A stretch of 64,000 nt of DNA from Chryseobacterium gregarium DSM 19109 (GCF_000430845.1 NZ_KE387264.1:250750-314749), one strand, 5' to 3'. Shown: positions 18,150 through 27,018, counted from the first letter of the stretch. Notes: a model not told the origin generated them from the letters alone. A program made the numbers and translations.

Positions 18150-20090
18150 ATGTCTGACATTAAACAAGTAATCATTCACCCGGCCATCGGTGTTGCCCGG
18201 GTAGGCAATAGTCCGGATGAATATTTTCTCCTGCCTGATCTCATTAACGAACCCATAACCGATCCCGGAAATTTCAGGGATAGCCAAGGGCGTATTAAAA
18301 GGCAGGCGGCCCGTTTCCGGCTTTTCGGTGCCGATGAGCAAGGCCATATCATCCGGGAACTTACTGCGGAAGATGGCGATATCACCTGGACCGTACACGT
18401 GGCCAACAAAAAAGCCGCCTGGTACGATTTCGATCTTGCACTGGATATTCCCCAGGCCACCGGTGTTTATCCGAAATATCCGCCGGTAGAAAGCAAGTTA
18501 CGCAATGTTAACGTCGCCGATTCGCATCGCCCGAGGCTGGTGATTGATGGCGGTGCAGTAACGATTTCCGGCATCAATACCAATTCTGGTGGCAATGATC
18601 CCGAATTCGCTTTCGATAAAGGCACATTTTATTCTCCGCATGGTACGGATACGCCGGTTTACCTGGGCGAACTGCGTACAGACCAGAATGGCAGCTTGCT
18701 TTTCCTGGGTGGCCGTGGCGTATCTGCATCATACGATGGGAAGATGGCCACTACTTTTGCCAATAACAATACCTGGCATGATGATACCTCTGACGGTCCG
18801 GTTGATGCAAAAATTAAATTGAATACAGGAGAAGTGTTCGAGGCGACCGGCGCATGGGTGCTCACTGCTCCGCCAGATTATTCACCAGGGATACAGGCAT
18901 TTGTAACCGGTTACGACCTGCTGGCACAAACGGCCAGCGAAATGGGACAGTCGGTGTTACCGGAAACGCCGGAGTTCTGGGCGCACATCTATCCGATGCT
19001 GCAACGCATGCCGCTCAACGGGTGGGTGAATGCAGGTATTTTTAAGCAGTATGGCTGGGGCAGCCCGGGGAATCTTTCCACTCCCGAAATGGTGGCGAAG
19101 CTTTCTGATGCATCCGATCAGTACTTTGAGCTGCGGCAGGCCATTTTCCGCCAATTCCGTAATCCTGATTACGCAACCATGCAGGCAGAGCTTTTCCCGC
19201 CGGTTTACGGCGATGGACTGCAGAGTTTCAAAAGCAGCGATACCGATCCGCGTAATTTCATGGCGGTGATGCCTTTTCAGTATGACTATCTTCAGCAGTG
19301 GGCCAACGGCAACTTTACTTTGGGCGAAAAGTCTGGAACGGTTGATTATGATGACCTTTCTCCTGCCGAACAGGCCAGCCAGCTGGACCGCACCACGCTT
19401 GATGAAACCATTGGCGGGCCTTTTCACCCGGGATGCGAATATACCTGGCCCATGCGGCAACCTATCCTGTATTCGGCACCGTTTCGGATCAAACGCAGGT
19501 TGGATGATCCGCTTACTTTCGGACCCGTGCTCAATTCCAAAATTGCGCTGGCACCGGGAGGCCCTTTGGATGGCTCCGCGGCCGGCGATATTACCAAATG
19601 GATGGCCGTGCCCTGGCAAACCGATACTTCCAGCTGTTTAAGCGGCTATGTAGAAATTATGGGTCAGTATGTACCGACTTTCTGGCCGGTTAGGGTGCCG
19701 AACGATGTGCTTACGGAAGCGGATTATGAAGTAATGATAAGTGGCAGCAGCAGCCTGGAAGAGAAGAATTCTGCCTTTGGCAACCGGGTGAAGTGGCTGC
19801 GCGGTGTGGTATATGAGTATGGTTATCCATCGGTAAAGGTAAGCCCTTATACCAAAGGCATTAATGATTTTATCACCCAATGGCCCGATGTAGGTATTTT
19901 GATCCAGAAAGAAGGTACGGGTGATGCCAACTTCCCCGATAAGATGTGGGTAGAGAATGGACGAACCATAGGAGAAGAGCAGGTTACTGCAGACGCAATG
20001 CTGAAGGCTGCGCCAGAGCAGGGGCTACCATCGGAGGATTCAGGTTACCTATGGATGGTAGAGCGGGCTGAAAAGAGAAAAAGAAGATGA
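18150..20090 (+). CDS. LodA/GoxA-family CTQ-dependent amino-acid oxidase
   Basis: A 646-residue protein. The opening (IIHPAIGVARVGNSPDEYF) and GGRGVSASYDGKMATTFANN are typical of the LodA/GoxA family, whose members oxidatively deaminate lysine or glycine and release ammonia and hydrogen peroxide. They use a cofactor built from a cysteine and a tryptophan in the protein (CTQ). The best candidates here are Cys496 (in DTSSCLSGYVEI) and Trp578 (in ITQWPDVGIL). Their spacing of 82 is wider than the 65 I recall for LodA, so the assignment needs an alignment. No classical signal peptide is present, as in LodA. Its stop overlaps the LodB-type start by 4 bp. Base composition is GC-richer than the island at the left, hinting at a different history. 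Confidence 0.85.
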   Translation: MSDIKQVIIHPAIGVARVGNSPDEYFLLPDLINEPITDPGNFRDSQGRIKRQAARFRLFGADEQGHIIRELTAEDGDITWTVHVANKKAAWYDFDLALDIPQATGVYPKYPPVESKLRNVNVADSHRPRLVIDGGAVTISGINTNSGGNDPEFAFDKGTFYSPHGTDTPVYLGELRTDQNGSLLFLGGRGVSASYDGKMATTFANNNTWHDDTSDGPVDAKIKLNTGEVFEATGAWVLTAPPDYSPGIQAFVTGYDLLAQTASEMGQSVLPETPEFWAHIYPMLQRMPLNGWVNAGIFKQYGWGSPGNLSTPEMVAKLSDASDQYFELRQAIFRQFRNPDYATMQAELFPPVYGDGLQSFKSSDTDPRNFMAVMPFQYDYLQQWANGNFTLGEKSGTVDYDDLSPAEQASQLDRTTLDETIGGPFHPGCEYTWPMRQPILYSAPFRIKRRLDDPLTFGPVLNSKIALAPGGPLDGSAAGDITKWMAVPWQTDTSSCLSGYVEIMGQYVPTFWPVRVPNDVLTEADYEVMISGSSSLEEKNSAFGNRVKWLRGVVYEYGYPSVKVSPYTKGINDFITQWPDVGILIQKEGTGDANFPDKMWVENGRTIGEEQVTADAMLKAAPEQGLPSEDSGYLWMVERAEKRKRR

Positions 20091-21196
20091 TAACAGATGT
20101 GCTGATTATAGGCAACGGTCCTGCCGGATTGGCCTCAGCAATCACTTTACGGCAGCACGGTGCATCGGTAACGGTGGTGCACCGGCCCGCTGTGGATGCT
20201 GTCCGGGTGGGAGAAAGCCTCGCTGCTTCCGCCCGGCACTCTCTTATGGAACTTGACCTATGGGATGACTTTTTAGCTGCAGAGCACCCTCCCTGTTATG
20301 GCAATTCCTCTTGCTGGGGTGATGACCGGCTGTTCTTCTATGATTTTATCCAGTCATCGTCCGGAGAGGGCTGGTATGCGGATCGTACGGCTTTTCAGTC
20401 TATGCTGGTCCAAAAAGCTGTAGCAGCCGGAGTCAGCTTCATTGAAACGAGCCGGGCTTTCGGACTCGTAAGGGAAGGCGTATGCTGGAAATACACGGAA
20501 GGGCATTCGCACATCAACGCCGCTGTAATAATCGATGCCAGTGGCAGGAACAGCTGGCTGAGCAGGCAACTTGGTATAAAACGTATTCGCGGGGATAATC
20601 AGATAGCGGTGGTCAGCTTGCTGGCCTCCCCTAATCCCTTAAGGAGTCAACAAAGTCTTATTGAAGCAGTACCCGATGGCTGGTGGTATGTTTCGGAGGG
20701 CGGGGGAGGAAAGGTAGTGCGTATTTTTTTTACAGATCCTGACCTGCATGAACGCGCAGACTGGCTGGATCCCTTGTATTGGTGCCGGAAGAGCATGCAG
20801 ACGCGCTTTGTAAAGCATCGGGTACCGGTAAATCGTTACAGCGATATATTGCCTATTCAATATACTTCAGCAGGGAGCCATCATCTGGAATCTTATGCCG
20901 GCGAAGGCTGGCTGGCAGCTGGCGATGCAGCCTGTGCGTTTGACCCATTGTCATCCCACGGTATTGCTTTTGCGCTGCGCAGCGGCATTGATGCGGGCCT
21001 TGCTGCTAAAGATGAGCTGGCGGGCATTTCAGCAGCCGCAAATGATTATGATCAGAAAATCCAGCTTGCCTTCCGTTTGTACGGAGAGCAACGTGCAGAC
21101 CTCTACCGAAAGGAGACGCGTTGGACAGACCAGCCTTATTGGGTAAGAAGACAAGAAGGGCAAAAACCTGCCGTTGCTAAAGGCGGTATGGTATAG
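20087..21196 (+). CDS. LodB-type flavoprotein for CTQ maturation
   Basis: A 369-residue FAD protein of the tryptophan-halogenase-like/GMC-independent monooxygenase fold. It has the dinucleotide motif IIGNGPAGLASA at the N-terminus, VRVGESLAASARHSLMEL (the GES motif of halogenase-like flavoproteins), and GDAACAFDPLSSHGIAFAL near residue 280. LodB proteins act inside the cell to form the quinone cofactor of the partner LodA oxidase and are almost always encoded next to it. The ATGA overlap with the LodA-type gene agrees with that. The catalytic halogenase WxWxIP motif is not evident, which argues against a real halogenase. Confidence 0.85.
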   Translation: MITDVLIIGNGPAGLASAITLRQHGASVTVVHRPAVDAVRVGESLAASARHSLMELDLWDDFLAAEHPPCYGNSSCWGDDRLFFYDFIQSSSGEGWYADRTAFQSMLVQKAVAAGVSFIETSRAFGLVREGVCWKYTEGHSHINAAVIIDASGRNSWLSRQLGIKRIRGDNQIAVVSLLASPNPLRSQQSLIEAVPDGWWYVSEGGGGKVVRIFFTDPDLHERADWLDPLYWCRKSMQTRFVKHRVPVNRYSDILPIQYTSAGSHHLESYAGEGWLAAGDAACAFDPLSSHGIAFALRSGIDAGLAAKDELAGISAAANDYDQKIQLAFRLYGEQRADLYRKETRWTDQPYWVRRQEGQKPAVAKGGMV

Positions 21197-21579
21197 AATA
21201 AAAAAAGTAAAAGGGTCAGCTATTAATTTTATCAAAGTGGTACCGTGATTCTGAATATATGATTATTCATATTAAATCTTCAGTGTGAATTTATCGCTCT
21301 CTAGTAAGATTCAAAAGAAAGCCGGAAATTGATTTCAGAAATAGATCAAACAAGTGGCACTTCTAATTTGAAGTTAAAAAAACGATTTCTGAAGTGATTT
21401 TAACGCAGAGTTCGGTTCCCCGTCCTGATTCGCAATCAAAAAATCTATCTATTGTCTTGCTTTATTGGACAAAAGACATTAAATGTTGTTTTATCTTTGA
21501 GGTATAAAAGCATGGAATGTTAATGAGCAACGGAGAATACATTTATTTGAATACTGACTGTAATGGTGAATTCAATGTT
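21197..21579. other. Intergenic region after the LodAB operon
   Basis: About 380 bases, AT-rich, with no supported gene or clear hairpin terminator. It separates the rightward LodAB operon from a decayed leftward gene. Confidence 0.5.
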
Positions 21580-21988
21580 TTATGAATGGAATTTCAGTTT
21601 ATCAACCGCTTTATCAACTTTTTTATTCTCCCCGTATATGATCATTCCAGCCAGGTTTAATACCTCATCTGCATGTTTTACGATCTCGTTGATATTGCCT
21701 TATTCATTTTTAGTGGCAAACAGTTCTTTGGTATAAATACCGATCGGTAAGCCTTTTTCTGATGCGCGGTTAAAAGCGCTTCAATTGTTCATCCGATTCA
21801 GCGGCATAGATGAGTATGGTATGTTTTATAAAAGGGAGGTAAGAAGTACCGGATGCACTTACGAGTGGTGCACCATGGGTTTCCGGAAAAGCTATTGCTA
21901 CTGAACCCGCCAGGAAAGAGGTCACATCCAATTTCTGCCAGTCTTCTAAACTGTTTAAAATAACGACGGCTATTTTTTTATCGTACCT
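21580..21988 (-). pseudogene. Decayed DUF2000-family gene
   Basis: Translating the minus strand from 21988 gives a clear DUF2000 protein: YDKKIAVVILNSLEDWQKL, then VTSFLAGSVAIAFPETHG, then ASGTSYLPFIKHTILIYAA. The frame breaks near 21779 and continues in another phase with SEKGLPIGIYTKELFAT and, after an in-frame TAA at 21700-21702, EIVKHADEVLNLAGMIIYG to the natural end KLKFHS. The expected start position reads ATT rather than ATG and overlaps the stop of the upstream MarR-GNAT gene. With a frameshift, a nonsense codon and a damaged start, the gene is almost certainly inactive. Confidence 0.8.
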
Positions 21989-21989
21989 A

Positions 21990-22967
21990 TTAATCGTTAT
22001 TTATTGTTAGGGGAAATTCGCTGATATCTACAGCCATCTGAATGTTGCATCGCTCATAAGGGGTTGGATGACCCGCTATTTTCTGAAATCCCAGCTTGTG
22101 GTACAGATTGATGGCCGGCTTCAATATCGTATTGCTCTCCAGGTAAACTTTTTTGGCACCGAGTGAAGCCGCCTTATTTAATGCCGCCTGTCCTAAAAGC
22201 CAGCCGATACTCTTTCCCTGTGCGGAAGGAGAAACCGCCATCTTCGCCAGTTCAAAATCATGTTCCCCGTCATTCATTTTCATCAAAGCACATACCCCGA
22301 CAACTTCATCATTTAAAAGGGCTACTAAAATGTGGCCTCCCTGATCCAGAATATATTCCTGCGGATGATCCAACGAACGATAGTCGGCTTCTTCCATCTT
22401 AAAATAAGAAGAGATCCACTCTTCGTTCAGCAGTCTGAAAGCACCGGCATGCCCGGGTTGATAGTCTGCAATCCGGACCGTGCTGCTTTCCCGTTGTTTC
22501 TTCTGCTCGGTGACCCGGCGCAGCAATGTTTTCTGTTCAAGCAAAAATTCCCATTCTTCAATGGCCTTCCACAGATCGTTGGTCGCCTGCATGTTAAGGG
22601 TTTTAATTGCCTCTTCCACATCTGTATACTGATCCTGGATCCTTTCCTTATAGCCCATGCCTTTTTCAGAAAGTCCCACCATGCTCCGCCTGCCGTCACT
22701 GTTGTCTTTCTTCTCGATCAGGCCTTCTTTAATCATCTCACTGATGATCTTACTGACTGAAGGGTGTGAATGGCCAATTTCCTGCGCAATGCCGGTAATT
22801 GTTTTTTCTTCACCTTCTGACAGGGAATAGAAAACAGGAAACCATTTGGGCTGCATTTCAATATTGTATAATTGATAGATCCGGGCCGCATCATCTGTAA
22901 TCCTGTTGGTCAGCATCCTTAATCTGCTGCCTATTGATTTAATGCCTGCATTTTTATAAAACTCCAT
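21990..22967 (-). CDS. MarR-type regulator fused to GNAT acetyltransferase
   Basis: A 325-residue fusion. Residues 1-150 are a MarR winged helix (EEKTITGIAQEIGHSHPSVSKIISEMIKEGLIEKKDNSDGRRSMVGLSEKG). Residues 165-325 are a GNAT domain with the acetyl-CoA loop KMAVSPSAQGKSIGWLLGQAAL and the LYHKLGFQKI end. Such bifunctional proteins are common and presumably sense or modify a small molecule while controlling transcription. A MarR-like dyad covers its own promoter. A DUF2000 gene, now broken, once followed it directly, so the two were probably an operon. Confidence 0.85.
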   Translation of the reverse strand: MEFYKNAGIKSIGSRLRMLTNRITDDAARIYQLYNIEMQPKWFPVFYSLSEGEEKTITGIAQEIGHSHPSVSKIISEMIKEGLIEKKDNSDGRRSMVGLSEKGMGYKERIQDQYTDVEEAIKTLNMQATNDLWKAIEEWEFLLEQKTLLRRVTEQKKQRESSTVRIADYQPGHAGAFRLLNEEWISSYFKMEEADYRSLDHPQEYILDQGGHILVALLNDEVVGVCALMKMNDGEHDFELAKMAVSPSAQGKSIGWLLGQAALNKAASLGAKKVYLESNTILKPAINLYHKLGFQKIAGHPTPYERCNIQMAVDISEFPLTINND

Positions 22968-22977
22968 ATATTTTTAA

Positions 22978-23023
22978 TTACGTAATCAGTTACGCAAATA
23001 TAGGAAACAAAGTTATAACAGAC
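22978..23023 (-). promoter_or_regulatory. Promoter with overlapping MarR-like operator
   Basis: On the minus strand TATATTTG (22995-23002) matches the TAnnTTTG -7 box. A CTTG lies 20 bases upstream, close to the usual -33 TTTG spacing. Immediately downstream, GTAACTGATTAC and TTACGTAA (within 22978-22996) form dyads overlapping the probable transcription start. This is where a MarR-type autorepressor would bind. Confidence 0.5.
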
Positions 23024-23050
23024 AAGAGGCTGATTTAGACTTAAGAAATT

Positions 23051-23431
23051 TTATAGGTTTTTTCCCATCCAGCCTGAACTGGTATGCTTGAAATGATCCG
23101 GAAATTTCAATCCGTAACCCAGCATACGGTCAAAAGATGAATGCGCGGCCAGCAGTAATCCTATTGAAATAAGGATATCCACATGCATCAGAAAGCCAGC
23201 CGCTAGAAGGGCTATTGCTATCGCCCGATGATGAACTAAGTTATACGTGAGAGCACCTATGCGGGTGTTCACCAGGTAACCTGTCATGGAAAGGTCAGGC
23301 GCAAAAAACAGCAATACCCACAGCCAAACAGATAATCCGAGATTATATTTCGTCAGGAAATAAATAGCAATTGCAGTTATAGCTGCCTCTTCAATTTTGA
23401 TAGCGATAGCCATCGTTTTTTCCTGGTTCAT
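23051..23431 (-). CDS. DUF4260 membrane protein
   Basis: A 126-residue protein starting at the ATG at 23431. A longer frame back to 23497 would overlap the upstream gene and has no family similarity. The DUF4260 pattern is clear: EEAAITAIAIYFL, FFAPDLSMTGYL, YNLVHHRAIAIAL and AHSSFDRMLGYGLKFPDHFKHTSSGWMG. Three or four hydrophobic helices indicate an integral inner-membrane protein of unknown function. It follows the Crp/Fnr gene by ~60 bp on the same strand and is probably co-transcribed and controlled by it. Confidence 0.85.
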   Translation of the reverse strand: MNQEKTMAIAIKIEEAAITAIAIYFLTKYNLGLSVWLWVLLFFAPDLSMTGYLVNTRIGALTYNLVHHRAIAIALLAAGFLMHVDILISIGLLLAAHSSFDRMLGYGLKFPDHFKHTSSGWMGKNL

Positions 23432-23493
23432 GACAATGATTTTTGATTGCCTCAAAGGTACAACTGAAACTCCGGCACTGCGCTTGACAAAAA

Positions 23494-24063
23494 TCAAGAA
23501 ACCGTTTTTCTGCGTATACGGCTAAAGGTTTCGGGCGTCATGCCGAGCATGGACGCCAGGTATTGAAGCGGCACCTGATTAAAAAGCTCGCGATTTTCAC
23601 TGAAGAATTTTTGATAACGCTCCTCGGCAGTCATGGAGATAAGGTCTAAAATACGATTCTCCATCATTACAAAGCATTTACCCATGAACAGTTTTTCAAA
23701 TTCATGCCATTTGGGTACCCGTCTTCCCATAGTAAGGTAGGCTTCATAATCGATGGTGAATAAGTGCGTTTCCGTCAGTGCCCGGATGTCAAAGCGTGAC
23801 GTTTCGCGGAACATGAAACCCCGGAGATCGGTCATAAAATATCCGGCTGTGCCTATCCACTGGGTAACTTCTCTGTCCGGCAGGTTTACAGAAACCCTTA
23901 AGATGCCGCTTTCTATAAAGCTGAGCTTATTGCAGGGCTTTCCTGTTTTTAAAAAATAGCTTCCCTTTTCCACCACTTCCGGTTTAAATAACCCGCTCAC
24001 TTTTTGACATTCGTCAGCACTAATGCCGAAATGGTGATGGATATAACTTTCAAGTTCGTTCAT
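23494..24063 (-). CDS. Crp/Fnr-family transcriptional regulator
   Basis: A 189-residue protein. Residues ~10-130 are a cyclic-nucleotide-binding-like barrel (FKPEVVEKGSYFLKTGKPCNKLSFIESGILRV). A helix-turn-helix closes the chain (PLQYLASMLGMTPETFSRIRRK). The cAMP phosphate-binding RxS motif is not evident, as is usual in Bacteroidota members, so the ligand is unknown. It precedes the DUF4260 gene and likely regulates it. Confidence 0.9.
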   Translation of the reverse strand: MNELESYIHHHFGISADECQKVSGLFKPEVVEKGSYFLKTGKPCNKLSFIESGILRVSVNLPDREVTQWIGTAGYFMTDLRGFMFRETSRFDIRALTETHLFTIDYEAYLTMGRRVPKWHEFEKLFMGKCFVMMENRILDLISMTAEERYQKFFSENRELFNQVPLQYLASMLGMTPETFSRIRRKTVS

Positions 24064-24217
24064 TTATTTGTTTTAAGCGATGATAAAGATCGGCAATATG
24101 AGCCAGGATCAACAGTGAATTATGTTATATGTCAAAAAGCCTTTTCAAATTTTTCAGACAGAATGAATGTTTGTTCACCTGTCCCGCTTTCCAGGGCATA
24201 TTCAATGATATTTAAAA

Positions 24218-25033
24218 TTAAGCATTCAACCTGCTTAGCAGTTCCGTAGGTGTATATCCGAATTGTTTTTTAAAAGCAAAAGAAAAGTGGGATAAATTTT
24301 CAAAACCGGTCTCATAGCAGACGTCAATGGGCTTTCTTTTCTTTTCCACAAACTGGTAGTGGGCCAGTTCCAGGCGTTTTTGGGTGAGCCATCGCTGTGG
24401 CGTGTTATTGAAAGCTTTGCTGAAATCGCGCTTGAAGGTGGTGAGGCTGCGGCCGGTAAGATACCCGAATTTTTCCAGCGGCAGGTTAAACATAAAATTC
24501 TTTTCCATGTAATCTGCCAGATCAATTTTCCCGGGTTCTTCAAAGTTCGCCAGCACATGGTCTATTTCTCTGTTAACAGTGCGAAGGATGGTGATGGCCT
24601 CAGTGATTTTCAGTGATGCAATACCTTCAGGAAGTTCTGCCATCTCAAAATAGGGGATGAGGGAAGCAAGGCAGCTTTCCAGCAATGGATGGTTGCTGAA
24701 AGTATATATCTTTTGTGATTCCGGTGCTTTAGGTTTTACATCAAGACCGGAATAAAAATTTCTTAACTTTTCTGTAGACAGATGCATGACCACGGTTTTG
24801 TGCGGCTGCCCGTCTTTCGGATAATTGATGATGGTAGCCAGCTGGTTTCTGGGGATCAGGAAAATATCCCCTTTCCTGAAAAAATAGGTGGCATCGGCCT
24901 GAACAATTTTGGTTTCTCCGGAAATAAACCAGATGAGCATGTGGTGGTCGAACATGATATCCGATTTGAAAAATTTGTCCTCGTAACAGGAAAGTTTGAC
25001 GTCTTCTGTGATGTATTTGGCCTGGTATTCCAT
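24218..25033 (-). CDS. AraC-family transcriptional regulator
   Basis: A 271-residue regulator. The N-terminal cupin-like sensing domain contains FFRKGDIFLIPRNQLATI. The C-terminal ~100 residues carry two helix-turn-helix motifs (LPLEKFGYLTGRSLTTFKRDFSKAF, then PIDVCYETGFENLSHFSFAFKKQFGYTPTE). It is encoded upstream of, and on the same strand as, DUF2652 and SDR genes' regulatory region. The SDR promoter carries tandem direct repeats of the type AraC activators use, so the SDR gene is a likely target; this is inferred. Confidence 0.9.
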   Translation of the reverse strand: MEYQAKYITEDVKLSCYEDKFFKSDIMFDHHMLIWFISGETKIVQADATYFFRKGDIFLIPRNQLATIINYPKDGQPHKTVVMHLSTEKLRNFYSGLDVKPKAPESQKIYTFSNHPLLESCLASLIPYFEMAELPEGIASLKITEAITILRTVNREIDHVLANFEEPGKIDLADYMEKNFMFNLPLEKFGYLTGRSLTTFKRDFSKAFNNTPQRWLTQKRLELAHYQFVEKKRKPIDVCYETGFENLSHFSFAFKKQFGYTPTELLSRLNA

Positions 25034-25183
25034 TTTTTATACTTGTTAATGTTATCAATAATTGGTGAGTGTAGACCGGCACAACCGTCGGCAGTGAAAC
25101 CGGTGATTAAAATTATTAAATTCTTCAATATAGCGAACTTATAATGTCATCAAAGCTCATTGTTTTCTTAAGCGATCTTATAC

Positions 25184-25825
25184 TTATACCACCCATGTGA
25201 TAGAACTGCCGAAAGAAGTATAGGTATAACAGATGTTGCGAAGATCCTGGTAGATTTCGCAGATCCTGTTTGGCAGATGTGTGCTTTTTGAGACTGTGGC
25301 AGCTGCACTTACACTTGCCGCGTAAAGTTCATCTGTGATCAGAAGATAAGAGTGCTCGGGAACATTATTCTTCAGCAGCCTGTGCGCTTCAATGATCACT
25401 TCACCATACAGCTTCGTAAATCCACCAAGACAGAACCGCGTCATCATTCCATAATGGGCTATCGCCTTAAGCTCCAATGTTAATGTTAAACAGTATTGTA
25501 TTTCCAGCTTTGCTTTCGCTTTATCAAAGGCATTTTTCATCAGCTTAAACTGTTGCTTTAGTTCATCAACATCAGGAATGGCCCGCCATTTGAAGAACAA
25601 TACCGCGTCACCCTCAATTTCTGCAATTTCAAGATCCAGTTTGTTTTGACTGATGATGGCAGAGAGCAGTTGATAGGTAATGGCTTTTCCCGTTACCATG
25701 TCCGTGCTCCGGACCAGCTCTGTAAATCCGCTGATATCGGGTATAAAAACCAGCCCCTTTTTACTGCCTTCACCCAACCTGTGGTTCCCGGTAGCTGAGG
25801 CTTTTTTTCTTGTAAGGATGTTCAT
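25184..25825 (-). CDS. DUF2652 protein, class III cyclase-like fold
   Basis: A 213-residue protein. GLVFIPDISGFTELV and AEIEGDAVLFFK recall the metal-binding and core motifs of class III nucleotide cyclases, and DUF2652 proteins are placed in that superfamily. Whether it makes a cyclic nucleotide is doubtful without the full set of catalytic residues, which I cannot confirm. It sits between an SDR gene and an AraC gene on the same strand with gaps of 88 and 150 bp. Confidence 0.8.
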   Translation of the reverse strand: MNILTRKKASATGNHRLGEGSKKGLVFIPDISGFTELVRSTDMVTGKAITYQLLSAIISQNKLDLEIAEIEGDAVLFFKWRAIPDVDELKQQFKLMKNAFDKAKAKLEIQYCLTLTLELKAIAHYGMMTRFCLGGFTKLYGEVIIEAHRLLKNNVPEHSYLLITDELYAASVSAAATVSKSTHLPNRICEIYQDLRNICYTYTSFGSSITWVV

Positions 25826-25913
25826 AATAACTTATTTTACTGTTCAACCGTTGATTTGAAGATCGTTTTAAAGATGCTCCGTTTAATAAACAGGGTACGG
25901 AGCATCAATGAAA

Positions 25914-26927
25914 CTAAATGACCTCGAAAGCAACGCCCGTCATTTTTTCGCTGAGATCCCAAAGTCTTCTCGCACTGGCTTCATCTAATGAATACGGCTG
26001 TACGCCACGCGTTCCCAGGCTATTATCATTTCCAAAATTTCCATGGTCAAGCTCCGCAATGTCCGCATCTTTACAATACACTCCGCCGATATCATTCAGA
26101 AGGGGGCTGGTGGCACACCATACTGTGGTGGCAGCGCCCTGGGGGATCGTCTTTAATCCGGCAAGGATTTCCGGGCGCATATTTCCATGATCATCAAAGA
26201 ATCCCATTTGCTTAAACAGTTCCGTATCCGCATCTCTGGCCAGTTCCGTTCCGGCAATTGATCCCGGATGCAGCGAATAGGCCCTTACGCTGAATGGTTT
26301 CGCGCGGTTATCCAGCTCAAGAGCAAAAAGGTTACTGGCCGTTTTTGACTGTCCGTATGCCTGAAGGGTCTGGTATTCCCGGTGCCCGAAATTAGGATCA
26401 TCGAAATTAAACGGAGCCATCTGGTGACCGTAGGAAGAGACATTAACCACTCTTGCACCGTTGGCTTTCTTGAGGGCTGGCCATAATCTTGCAGCCAGAT
26501 GATACTGCCCCAGGTAATTGGTAGCCAGTTGGGATTCGATACCCCGGCTGTCTCTCTGCAGTGGTACCCACATAATGCCGGCGTTATTGATCAGCAGATG
26601 CAACGGCCGTCCTGAAGAAAGGAATTTTTCAGCGAATGCATCAATAGTATCGGGTTTTGCCAGATCCATGGCCTCAATTTCTACATTCCTGATCCCTTCC
26701 AGATTTTTCATGGCTTTTTCCATATCCCTGGCCGGTACAACGACCGTGGCACCCGCTCCTGCAAGTACTTTGGTGGTCTCCAGGCCGATGCCGGCATTCC
26801 CGCCTGTTACAATTGCGGTTTTTCCTGTCAGATCGATTCCTTTGATCACATCACTTGCGGTTGATTTTGCGTTGAAGCCGGAACCTGCCGGTTGCTGTAG
26901 TGCTCCCTGATCATTGTTTTGTACCAT
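25914..26927 (-). CDS. Short-chain dehydrogenase/reductase
   Basis: A 337-residue SDR. The nucleotide-binding TGGNAGIGLETTKVL follows a ~30-residue lead, NNAG lies in the middle, and the catalytic serine and AYGQSKTASN tyrosine/lysine are in the usual order. The overall pattern resembles retinol-dehydrogenase-like or WW-domain-oxidoreductase-like bacterial SDRs acting on hydrophobic carbonyls with NADP. The substrate is unknown. Its upstream region holds a strong -7 box and tandem repeats (listed separately), implying activation by a neighbouring regulator. Confidence 0.85.
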   Translation of the reverse strand: MVQNNDQGALQQPAGSGFNAKSTASDVIKGIDLTGKTAIVTGGNAGIGLETTKVLAGAGATVVVPARDMEKAMKNLEGIRNVEIEAMDLAKPDTIDAFAEKFLSSGRPLHLLINNAGIMWVPLQRDSRGIESQLATNYLGQYHLAARLWPALKKANGARVVNVSSYGHQMAPFNFDDPNFGHREYQTLQAYGQSKTASNLFALELDNRAKPFSVRAYSLHPGSIAGTELARDADTELFKQMGFFDDHGNMRPEILAGLKTIPQGAATTVWCATSPLLNDIGGVYCKDADIAELDHGNFGNDNSLGTRGVQPYSLDEASARRLWDLSEKMTGVAFEVI

Positions 26928-26956
26928 TGTTTTATTATTATTTGTTATTGCTGATA

Positions 26957-27018
26957 CAAATGTAGTGGGGATCTTGACATGCCGTTTTGTTTAAACGTCC
27001 GGATTAACTTTGTTTAAA
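26957..27018 (-). promoter_or_regulatory. Activator-type promoter of the SDR gene with two direct repeats
   Basis: On the minus strand TACATTTG (26957-26964) is a perfect Bacteroidota -7 box 30 bp before the start. The -33 position lacks TTTG. Instead two copies of TTTAAACAAA (complements at 26986-26995 and 27009-27018) lie 23 bp apart just upstream. Two same-direction half-sites at about two helical turns next to a weak -33 is the layout of AraC-family activation. Confidence 0.55.

Noticed and set aside
20087..21196. Tryptophan halogenase for natural-product synthesis
   Set aside because: The protein has the FAD motifs but no evident WxWxIP motif, and its overlap with a LodA-type gene fits a cofactor-maturation role.
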